64,000 bases of DNA from assembly GCF_004358695.1 (NCBI RefSeq), contig NZ_SNAA01000013.1:1-64000 (forward strand), in the 5' to 3' direction. The notes beneath the pieces were generated by a model, which saw nothing but the letters and a program-made list of their open reading frames with translations, did no database searches and was not told where the DNA came from. The first letter of the stretch is position 1; each line of letters opens with the position of its first letter. Positions 47,407-54,395 of this stretch are shown here, in pieces. Source of the stretch: Palleronia sediminis. Its GTDB lineage: Bacteria; Pseudomonadota; Alphaproteobacteria; Rhodobacterales; Rhodobacteraceae. The position numbers and the translations under genes are program-made.

Positions 47407-49097
47407 GGGTCGGGTTCCTCATGCTCTGCCATGACGGGCTGGACCGTGCCGCGCAGGTCGCGGGCTACTGGGCCGACCGCGGGTGCCCCGTGGTCATCCA
47501 CGTCGACCGCCGCGTAAGCCGCGAGGCCTATGACACGCTGGTCGCCGCGCTCGAGGGGCGGCACAACATCCGCTTTTCCGAGCGGTTTCGCTGCGAATGG
47601 GGGCGGTGGTCGCTGGTCGCCGCGACGCTGGCCGCCGCGCGCGTCATGATCGACGAGTTTCCGACGGCGAGCCATGTCTTTCTCGCGTCGGGCTCGTGCC
47701 TGCCCCTGCGCCATATCTCGCAGCTTCGCGCCTATCTGGCCGAGCGGCCGGGCGTGAACTTCATCGAAAGCGTGACGACCGAGGACGTGCCCTGGACGAA
47801 GGGCGGGCTCGATCACGAACGGTTCGCCCTGCGCTTTCCGTTCTCGTGGAAACGGCAGCGCAAGCTCTTCGATCTGTCGGTTCGCCTGCAACGGCGCCTC
47901 GGCTACCGCCGCCGGATCCCCAAAGGGCTGGTTCCGCATATGGGGTCGCAATGGTGGTGCCTGACCCGCGGGACGCTGCAGGCCATTCTCGACCATCCCC
48001 GCCGGGCCGAGTTCGACCGTTTTTTCAAGGGCGTGTGGATTCCCGACGAAAGCTATTTCCAGAGCCTCGTGCGGCTTTGCACCGACAGGGTCGAAAGCCG
48101 GTCGCTGACACTGGCCAAGTTCGATTACCAGGGCAAGCCGCATATCTTTTACGACGATCACCTCCAGCTTCTCCGACGCTCGGATTGCTTTGTCGCGCGC
48201 AAGATCTGGCCGCGGGCGGACCGGCTTTATGCCACCTTCCTGTCGGACCGCACCGCCACCGAAAGCCGGGCCGAGCCGAATCCCGGCAAGATCGACCGCA
48301 TCTTTTCCAAGGCGATCGAGCGTCGGACCCGCGGGCGCGCGGGGCTTTACATGACCGGGCGCTTTCCGCGGGTGCAGACCGATGCCGGGCGGACCTGCGC
48401 GCGGTATGTCGTGTTCGAGGGGTTCGGCGACCTGTTCGAGGATTTCCCCGCCTGGGCCGCCCGCACCACAGGGTTGCGCGCGCATGGCCATCTGTTCGGC
48501 CCCGAACGGGCCGAGTTTGCCGACGGGCAGTCGGTATTCTCGGGCGCCCTCTCCGACAGCGCGACGCTGCGCGACTATAACGCGGTGGCCTTTCTGACGA
48601 ACCTGATCTGGAACACGCGCGGCGAACGGCAGAGCTTTCTCTACGGGCCGCGCGACACCGTCGCGGCAGGCGATTTCTTTCCCTATGACCTGAACGCGGA
48701 CGTCTTTGCGATCACGGGGGCCTGGGCGATCCCGCTCTACCTGTCCGGTCGGCCGGTGATCGAGATCCGCAAGCAGGCGGCCGAGCTTCAGCGCATCGAG
48801 GGCAAGCATCTCGACCATCTGCGCAGCCGCTGGGCCAAGGCGCGGGTCCATGTCTGGACGCTGGCCGATTTCATCGAATCTCCGGTCGAGCCGTTGCAGA
48901 CCATGATCGACGAGATCGGCAACAAGGCGGGCCTGCGCCTGACCGAAGCACCCCGGATGCGCGATCTGACCGGTTTCGGGCAGTTCCTGCAGGATCTGCG
49001 CAACGAGGGGATGCAGCCCTGGCTGGTCGGCGATCTGCGGACCGGCGACAGCGCGCCAGACCGCCCCGCCCGCCCGAAACCCTATGCCGTAAGGTAG
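47403..49097 (+). CDS. GT14-type (core-2 GlcNAc-transferase-like) enzyme with a large C-terminal domain
   Basis: A 564-residue protein. The N-terminal half (about 1-250) resembles beta-1,6-N-acetylglucosaminyltransferases of the Branch/GT14 family: MLCHDGLDRAAQVAGYW, the VIHVDRR strand, HVFLASGSCLPLRH, GSQWWCLTRGTLQAIL and WIPDESYFQSLV. The C-terminal half (about 300-540) is a separate domain seen after GT14 domains in Roseobacter relatives (I believe the DUF5927/5928 type). Part of it reads like a sulfotransferase-style fold without a clear catalytic signature. It may be modifying or structural. Overlapping ATGA upstream and a 4-bp gap downstream place it in the glycan operon. Confidence 0.8.
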   Translation: MRVGFLMLCHDGLDRAAQVAGYWADRGCPVVIHVDRRVSREAYDTLVAALEGRHNIRFSERFRCEWGRWSLVAATLAAARVMIDEFPTASHVFLASGSCLPLRHISQLRAYLAERPGVNFIESVTTEDVPWTKGGLDHERFALRFPFSWKRQRKLFDLSVRLQRRLGYRRRIPKGLVPHMGSQWWCLTRGTLQAILDHPRRAEFDRFFKGVWIPDESYFQSLVRLCTDRVESRSLTLAKFDYQGKPHIFYDDHLQLLRRSDCFVARKIWPRADRLYATFLSDRTATESRAEPNPGKIDRIFSKAIERRTRGRAGLYMTGRFPRVQTDAGRTCARYVVFEGFGDLFEDFPAWAARTTGLRAHGHLFGPERAEFADGQSVFSGALSDSATLRDYNAVAFLTNLIWNTRGERQSFLYGPRDTVAAGDFFPYDLNADVFAITGAWAIPLYLSGRPVIEIRKQAAELQRIEGKHLDHLRSRWAKARVHVWTLADFIESPVEPLQTMIDEIGNKAGLRLTEAPRMRDLTGFGQFLQDLRNEGMQPWLVGDLRTGDSAPDRPARPKPYAVR

Positions 49098-49101
49098 TCC
49101 G

Positions 49102-50511
49102 ATGCCCTTCACGTCCTTTGTCGTCCTGGCCGAAATGCGGACCGGGTCGAACTTTCTCGAGGAGAACCTGAACGCCATTCCGGGCCTGCGCTGCTGGGGT
49201 GAGGCGTTCAACCCGCATTTCATGGGCGGGGCCGGCAAGACCGAGATGCTGGGCATGGACCTCGCCGCGCGCGAGGCCGATCCCGGCGCGCTGCTGGACC
49301 GCATTCGCGACCGCACCGACGGGCTTGCGGGGTTCCGGCTGTTCACCGGCCATGACCCGCGGATATTTGTACGGGTGATGGGGGATCGCGATTGCGCCAA
49401 GATCGTGTTGACGCGCAATCCGCTCGACAGTTTCGTGAGCCTCCAGATCGCGCGGCAGACGAACCAGTGGCGGCTGAGCGACCTCAAGAACGCGCGCAGC
49501 ACGCGCATCCATTTCGACATCGACGCCTTTCACGCCCATCTGGCGCGGCTCCAGGCAACGCAGCTCGACATCATGCGGCGCCTTCAGACGACAGGTCAGA
49601 CGGCGTTCTACATTGCCTACGAGGATGTGGGCGAGCTTGACGTGATGAACGGGCTGGCCGCGTGGCTGGGCGTTCCCGGCCGGATCGAGGCGCTGTCGCG
49701 CAAGACCAAGGTGCAGAACCCCGACGGGCTGCGCGACAAGGTCGAGAATTACGACGAGGCGGTCGCGGCCCTGTCGGGGATCGACCATTTCGCCCTGAAC
49801 CGCACCCCGAGCTTCGAGCCGCGCCGCGGCCCCAACGTGCCCAGCTATGTCGGCGCGGCCCGCGCACCGCTGCTGTTCGTGCCGGTCAAGGGCGGGCCCA
49901 TGCGCGCGGTCGAGGCATGGCTCGCCGCGCTCGACGGGGTGGGGACCGGGGATCTGCTGCGCGACATGCGCCAGAAAGAGCTGCGTCAATGGCTGGCCGA
50001 GCGGCCCGGACACCGGCGGTTCTCGGTGCTGCGCCACCCGGTCGCGCGAGCGCATGATGCCTTTTGCCGGCATATCCTGCTCGACGGCCCCGAGCGTTTC
50101 ACCGAGATCGCCGACACGCTGCGCACGACCTATGCCGTGCCCCTGCCGCAAAATCCCTTCGCCGCGGAGTACGACGCCGAGGCCCATCGCGCGGCCTTCA
50201 TGGGGTTCCTGAAATTCGTCAAGGGCAATCTGGGCGGGCAGACCAGCATTCGCGTCGATCCGGCCTGGGCCACGCAGACGGCTATCCTGCAGGGGCTCGC
50301 CGATTTCGCGATCCCCGACCTGCTGATCCGCGAGGACGACCTGCCGCGGATGCTGTCGATGCTGGCGGGCGATGCGGGGATCGCGGCGCCGGTCTATGCG
50401 CCCGAGCCCGAGCCGGGGCCGCACCCGCTGGCGGCGATCCGCGACCCCCGGATCGACAGGTTGGTCGCGCAGATCTATGCGCGCGATTACCTGATGTTCG
50501 GGTGGGTCTGA
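49102..50511 (+). CDS. Two-domain sulfotransferase (NodH/Stf0-like)
   Basis: A 469-residue protein. The first domain (about 1-215) has the PAPS 5'-phosphosulfate loop EMRTGSNFLEENL (residues 11-23) and the 3'-phosphate motif TRNPLDSFVS with Arg105, as in Stf0 and NodH carbohydrate sulfotransferases. The second (about 250-469) repeats the layout in altered form: FVPVKGG (259-265) and LRHPVARAHDAF (Arg311 to Phe321), like FxHxPKxGG sulfotransferases. It lacks a clear catalytic histidine by eye, so it may be a second active site or a degenerate acceptor-binding one. It would sulfate the glycan made by the upstream enzymes. Confidence 0.82.
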   Translation: MPFTSFVVLAEMRTGSNFLEENLNAIPGLRCWGEAFNPHFMGGAGKTEMLGMDLAAREADPGALLDRIRDRTDGLAGFRLFTGHDPRIFVRVMGDRDCAKIVLTRNPLDSFVSLQIARQTNQWRLSDLKNARSTRIHFDIDAFHAHLARLQATQLDIMRRLQTTGQTAFYIAYEDVGELDVMNGLAAWLGVPGRIEALSRKTKVQNPDGLRDKVENYDEAVAALSGIDHFALNRTPSFEPRRGPNVPSYVGAARAPLLFVPVKGGPMRAVEAWLAALDGVGTGDLLRDMRQKELRQWLAERPGHRRFSVLRHPVARAHDAFCRHILLDGPERFTEIADTLRTTYAVPLPQNPFAAEYDAEAHRAAFMGFLKFVKGNLGGQTSIRVDPAWATQTAILQGLADFAIPDLLIREDDLPRMLSMLAGDAGIAAPVYAPEPEPGPHPLAAIRDPRIDRLVAQIYARDYLMFGWV

Positions 50512-50515
50512 GCCC

Positions 50516-50980
50516 TCAGGCCGCGTGGGTCGCCGTGGGTTCGGTCAACAGCGCATAGATCGCGTTGACCTCGTCATTGGCGCGCAGCCGCGCGCACAGG
50601 TCGGCGTCGCGCAGGGTCCGCGACACCGAGGCCAGCGCCTTGAGGTGATCGACACCGGCATCGGACGGGGCGAAGAGCCCAAAGAACAGGTCCACCGGCA
50701 AACGGTCCGGGGCGCCGTAATCGAGCGGTTTCACGAGCCGCAGGAACACCCCGTGCACCTTTTCGCACCCGTCGAGCCGCGCATGGGGCAGGGCCACGCC
50801 GTTGCCGACGCCGGTCGGGCCGAGGTTCTCACGCTCCAGCAGGGCCTCGATGGCCGCCTCGGCGGGCAGACCATACACCTCTTCACCGATCTCCGCGATC
50901 AGGTGGAACAGGCGCTTCTTGCTGCTCGCCGACGGAACGACCCGAATAGCCTCGGACCGCAGGAGGTGAGATAGAATCAT
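50516..50980 (-). CDS. ptsN: PTS IIA-like nitrogen-regulatory protein PtsN
   Basis: A 154-residue EIIA-Ntr protein of the nitrogen phosphotransferase system. The phosphorylation site is His66 in the family motif VALPHARLDG, with NLGPTGVGNG before it. It regulates potassium transport, nitrogen and envelope functions in other proteobacteria by binding partners in its dephosphorylated state. It is the last gene of the leftward lpt-hpf-ptsN run and ends 4 bp from the convergent sulfotransferase gene. PtsP and NPr are not in the window. Confidence 0.93.
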   Translation of the reverse strand: MILSHLLRSEAIRVVPSASSKKRLFHLIAEIGEEVYGLPAEAAIEALLERENLGPTGVGNGVALPHARLDGCEKVHGVFLRLVKPLDYGAPDRLPVDLFFGLFAPSDAGVDHLKALASVSRTLRDADLCARLRANDEVNAIYALLTEPTATHAA

Positions 50981-51019
50981 GAAGAATCCAAGATGTTGTC
51001 GCGACCCGACCGGCCGGTT

Positions 51020-51598
51020 TCAGGTCCTATGGTCGGGTTCGATCCAGCCTATATTGCCGTCGTCCCTGCGATAGACGACATTGATCCCGTTCGCCTGCTT
51101 TTCATTGCGGAACACCAGCACCGGCGCGCCGGCAAGTTCCATCTGCATCACGGCCTCGCCGACCGACAAGGACGGGATCCGCGCTTCCATTTCAGCGACG
51201 ATGATCGGCTGGAGGCTTGCGGGCTCTTCCGCTTCAGCATCCTCGTTTGCGGCGAGGATATAGGACGACGCGGCCAGAAGTTCAACGGGGCGCTCCCGGT
51301 CGCGGTGGTGATCCTTCAACCGGCGCTTGTAGCGGCGAAGCTGCTTTTCCATCTTCTGGTTGGTGGCGTCGAAAGCGGCATAGATGTCATGCTCTTTCCC
51401 CTTCGCCTGCACGGTCAGCCCGGTCGACAGGTGCAGCACCGCCTCGCAGGCATAGGCCGACCCGTCACGCGAAAAGACGACAAGGGCATCGGTCGGCCGG
51501 CCGGGATATTTCTCGACCACGGTCTCGATCTGCGCCTTGACGTGGGTTTGCAGCGCCTCTCCGATGTCGATCTGTTTGCCGCTGATCTGATAGCGCAT
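51020..51598 (-). CDS. hpf: Long-form ribosome hibernation promoting factor
   Basis: A 192-residue long HPF. The N-terminal 100 residues are the ribosome-binding domain (MRYQISGKQIDIGEAL, KQLRRYKRRLKDHH), and the C-terminal 55 residues are the dimerisation domain that joins two 70S ribosomes into 100S particles (MEARIPSLSVGEAVMQMEL, FRNEKQANGINVVYRR). The start is ATG with GGAG upstream. A TTGACA (complement of 51790-51795) lies far upstream with only a weak -10, so its own promoter is uncertain. It is placed between lptB and ptsN. Confidence 0.95.
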   Translation of the reverse strand: MRYQISGKQIDIGEALQTHVKAQIETVVEKYPGRPTDALVVFSRDGSAYACEAVLHLSTGLTVQAKGKEHDIYAAFDATNQKMEKQLRRYKRRLKDHHRDRERPVELLAASSYILAANEDAEAEEPASLQPIIVAEMEARIPSLSVGEAVMQMELAGAPVLVFRNEKQANGINVVYRRDDGNIGWIEPDHRT

Positions 51599-51717
51599 GT
51601 GACACTCCTCTGGTCAGTCGCCCGAACGCCCGGTCGCGATTGTCGCGCCCGGCGATCCGGCCGAATATCAACACCCCGCGCAAACTTGCGTTCCGGCGTC
51701 AACGCCATGTTCGTGAA

Positions 51718-51730
51718 CGGTTTTTAACCG
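51718..51730. other. Small inverted repeat upstream of hpf
   Basis: CGGTT (51718-51722), TTT, AACCG (51726-51730). It is the clearest feature in the 219-bp gap between lptB and hpf, together with a 5-bp G/C stem around 51745-51760. Neither has a terminator-like T-run. It could be an operator or chance. Confidence 0.25.
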
Positions 51731-51817
51731 CTCGCGCGAGGTGCCGGGGGGAACCTCCCCCAGCCGATTGGGGCCGAACGGGGGGCCGGTGTCAACTCAA
51801 ATGGCCACCCGGTGCGG

Positions 51818-52570
51818 TCACTCCAGCCGGAAGCCGCGGCCGAGATAGACGCGTTGCACGTTCTCGTCGGCGACGATTTCGTGGCTGGTCCCGCTCATCA
51901 TCACGGTTCCGTCATGCAGGATGAAGGCGCGGTCGACGATGGACAGGGTCTCGCGCACGTTGTGATCGGTGATCAGCACGCCGATGCCCCGCCGGGTCAG
52001 GCTCAGCACCAGTTCGCGGATGTCGCCCACGGCGATGGGATCGACCCCGGCAAAGGGCTCGTCGAGCAGCAGGTAGCGCGGATCGGCGGCGAGGCAGCGC
52101 GCGATCTCGACCCGGCGCCGTTCGCCCCCCGACAGCGCGGGTGCGGGGGTGTGCCGCAGATGGCCGATGGAGAACTCGTCGAGCAGCGTCTCGAGCCGGT
52201 CATGGCGCGCCCGGCGGTCGCCCGGCCCCAGTTCGAGAATGGCGAGGATGTTCTCTTCGACGGTGAGGCCGCGAAAGATCGACACCTCCTGCGGGAGATA
52301 GCCGATCCCCAGCCGCGCGCGGCGATACATCGGCAGGGTCGTGACCTCGCGCCCGTCGATCGAGACGCGCCCCGCCTCGGGAATGACGAGCCCCGCGATG
52401 GCGTAGAAACACGTCGTCTTGCCCGATCCGTTCGGACCCAGAAGCGCCACGACCTCGCCGCGATGCAGGTCGAGACTGACATCGCGGATCACGGGGCGCT
52501 TGCGATAGCTCTTGCGCAGGTTCTCGACGACGAGGCCATCGTCGGGCGACCGGGGGGTGGATTGCGCCAT
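51818..52570 (-). CDS. lptB: LPS export ABC transporter ATP-binding protein LptB
   Basis: A 250-residue cytoplasmic ATPase that powers lipopolysaccharide extraction from the inner membrane with LptF, LptG and LptC. It has Walker A LLGPNGSGKTTCFY, the family's YLPQEVSIFRGLTVEENI Q-loop region, signature LSGGERRRVEIAR and Walker B LLLDEPFAGVDP. The start overlaps the lptA stop by one base. lptF and lptG are not in the window, as is usual in alphaproteobacteria. Confidence 0.97.
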   Translation of the reverse strand: MAQSTPRSPDDGLVVENLRKSYRKRPVIRDVSLDLHRGEVVALLGPNGSGKTTCFYAIAGLVIPEAGRVSIDGREVTTLPMYRRARLGIGYLPQEVSIFRGLTVEENILAILELGPGDRRARHDRLETLLDEFSIGHLRHTPAPALSGGERRRVEIARCLAADPRYLLLDEPFAGVDPIAVGDIRELVLSLTRRGIGVLITDHNVRETLSIVDRAFILHDGTVMMSGTSHEIVADENVQRVYLGRGFRLE

Positions 52571-53058
52571 TACTGCCCGGACGGCTGGAATACCGTGCGG
52601 ACCCGGCCCTGCATGGTCCCGGTACCCGTGGCAAGGTCGATGCTCAACGCATCGCCCGAGAGGGCCGCCGGCCCTTGTGTCAGGACGACATCGCCCGTCA
52701 TCTCGACCGTTCCCGCGTCGATATCGTAGGTGGCCGATTGCGACTCGGCCGCCTCGGCGCCGTTGACCAGCGTCACGCCGCCCGTCGCCTCGAGCGACCT
52801 GATGCGCCCGGCCTCGCCACCCTGGGCATAGTTGACGAGGATCTCGGCCGCTTCGAGCCGCATCTCGCCCTGCGTCACCAGCACGTTGCCCGAGAATGTC
52901 GCGGTCCCGTCCGCCTGGTTCACCTGCAGCTTGTCCGCGGCCACCTCGACAGGCAGGGAGGTATCCTGCCGCAGCCCCCCGAAATCGACCTGCGCGTCTT
53001 GCGACAGGGCAGGGGCGGCGGCGAGCGTGGCGAGCGTGGCGAAAAGAGCAAGGCGCAT
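52570..53058 (-). CDS. lptA: Lipopolysaccharide transport periplasmic protein LptA (OstA-like)
   Basis: A 162-residue secreted protein with an OstA/LptA beta-jellyroll that bridges LPS across the periplasm. A Sec signal (about 1-19, ending ALSQ) is followed by VAADKLQVNQADGTATFSGN, LVTQGEMRLEAAEILV and a later YDIDAGTVEMTGDVVL repeat, the usual beta-strand pattern. It lies 2 bp from lptC and overlaps lptB, so the three are one transcript. Confidence 0.93.
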   Translation of the reverse strand: MRLALFATLATLAAAPALSQDAQVDFGGLRQDTSLPVEVAADKLQVNQADGTATFSGNVLVTQGEMRLEAAEILVNYAQGGEAGRIRSLEATGGVTLVNGAEAAESQSATYDIDAGTVEMTGDVVLTQGPAALSGDALSIDLATGTGTMQGRVRTVFQPSGQ

Positions 53059-53060
53059 GG

Positions 53061-53666
53061 TCAGTCGGTTCCTGTGGCCGTCGGATCGTAAACCAGTTTC
53101 ACGCCGCCGGTGAAGGTCAGAAGATGATCGTCCCCGACCCGCTCCAGCCGCAGGCCGCCCGCATCGAGCGTTCCGGGCGGGCCGGTCGCGGCGACGGCTC
53201 CGGGGGAAACTAGCGTTCCGGTGGCGATGTCGAGGTCGAGCGCGTCGCTCCGCACCCGGTATCCGGTCGGCGCGCTCAGCCGGACGTCGCCCGTGAGGTG
53301 CATCGTCTCGGTGCCCTCCTCGAGCCGCCCGGTCGCCGCACTCAGCCCGAAGCGGTCGCCATTGGCGGCCGCCAGCGCGCCGCTCAGGTCGTCGGCGACC
53401 ATGCCGGCCTCACCGTCGCGGCGAACGGTATCGGCAAAGATCACGATGGAGTCGCCATCGCCGGTCATCGCAGCATAGGACGGGTTGCCGACGCGGTTCT
53501 CGGCCGCGATGCGGTCGATCTCGACCTGTGTGTAGGGCAGGCGGGTCGAACTGCCCCGCCGGTCGGCGACGAGGAAGAGAAGCGACAGAATGACCAGCGC
53601 GGCCAGCGGCAGGGCGATCTTGAGCCGCCGCACCCATCGGGAATGTCGATTGTCGAAGACGGCCAT
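53061..53666 (-). CDS. lptC: LPS export protein LptC
   Basis: A 201-residue LptC. A single N-terminal membrane helix (IALPLAALVILSLLFLVA, about residues 17-34) anchors a periplasmic beta-jellyroll that takes LPS from LptFG and passes it to LptA. ATGRLEEGTETMHLTGDV matches the fold. The ATG at 53666 puts the helix at a normal distance from the N terminus. It lies 61 bp after the RNase D gene and directly before lptA. Confidence 0.9.
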   Translation of the reverse strand: MAVFDNRHSRWVRRLKIALPLAALVILSLLFLVADRRGSSTRLPYTQVEIDRIAAENRVGNPSYAAMTGDGDSIVIFADTVRRDGEAGMVADDLSGALAAANGDRFGLSAATGRLEEGTETMHLTGDVRLSAPTGYRVRSDALDLDIATGTLVSPGAVAATGPPGTLDAGGLRLERVGDDHLLTFTGGVKLVYDPTATGTD

Positions 53667-53727
53667 GGTCGCTCCGGCGCGGTGCCTGCCCGTCCTGTAG
53701 GGCCGTACGCGCGTGATGTGAACGCGA

Positions 53728-54339
53728 TCAATGCGCGAAGATATCGACCTCGGGCCAGCCCTCGAGATCCAGAAGAGCCCGCTGCGGCAGGAAATCGAAA
53801 CAGGCCTGCGCCAGCGCACCGCGTCCCTCGCGCGCGAGGCGGCGATCGAGCTCGTCGCGCAGGCGGTGCAGATACAGCACGTCCGACGCGGCATAGTCGA
53901 TCTGCGCGCGGGTCAGCGTTTCGGCGCCCCAGTCGCTTTGTTGCTGGAGTTTCGAGATATCGACGTCGAGCAATTCCTGAAGCAGGTATTTCAGCCCGTG
54001 GCGGTCGGTATAGGTCCGGCACAGCTTGGACGCGATCTTGGTGCAATAGACGGGCGCGGCCAGCGCGCCAAAGGCGTTTTGCAGCGCCGCGATGTCGAAC
54101 CGCCCGAAATGGAACAGCTTGAGCACGTCGCGATCCCCGATCAGGCGAACGAGGTTCGGCGCCTCGGTCTGGCCCGGTGCGATCTGCACCAGATGCGCGT
54201 CCCCGTCGCCCGCCGACAGCTGCACGACGCAGAGCCGGTCGCGATGCAGGTTCAGCCCCATCGTTTCGCAATCAATGGCGACCGCCGGGCCGAGGTCGAG
54301 CCCGTCTGGCAGGTCGCGCTGGTGCAGGTGGTTGGTCAT
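53728..54339 (-). CDS. rnd: Short RNase D-type 3'-5' exonuclease
   Basis: A 203-residue DEDDy exonuclease. Catalytic residues are visible: Asp23 and Glu25 (AIDCETMGL), Asp82 (FGRFDIAAL), and Tyr149 with Asp153 (DYAASDVLYL). The HRDC domain found after the nuclease in E. coli RNase D (375 residues) is absent, as commonly seen in alphaproteobacteria. It trims structured RNA 3' ends, such as tRNA precursors. It sits between the RND pump gene and lptC on the leftward strand. Confidence 0.92.
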   Translation of the reverse strand: MTNHLHQRDLPDGLDLGPAVAIDCETMGLNLHRDRLCVVQLSAGDGDAHLVQIAPGQTEAPNLVRLIGDRDVLKLFHFGRFDIAALQNAFGALAAPVYCTKIASKLCRTYTDRHGLKYLLQELLDVDISKLQQQSDWGAETLTRAQIDYAASDVLYLHRLRDELDRRLAREGRGALAQACFDFLPQRALLDLEGWPEVDIFAH

Positions 54340-54395
54340 CGCATCATCCTTTCGGCTCGGCCCGCGTTCCTACGACAGGGGCGTGCGCGCGTCCA

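Noticed and set aside
49241-50511. A split into two separate sulfotransferase genes
   Set aside because: There is no stop between the two domains, and the frame is continuous with one good start. It is one gene.
51767-51795. Promoter for hpf (TTGACA on the minus strand)
   Set aside because: The -35 is perfect, but the spacing leads to CCCAAT as -10 and a leader of about 160 nt. Too weak to list as a promoter.
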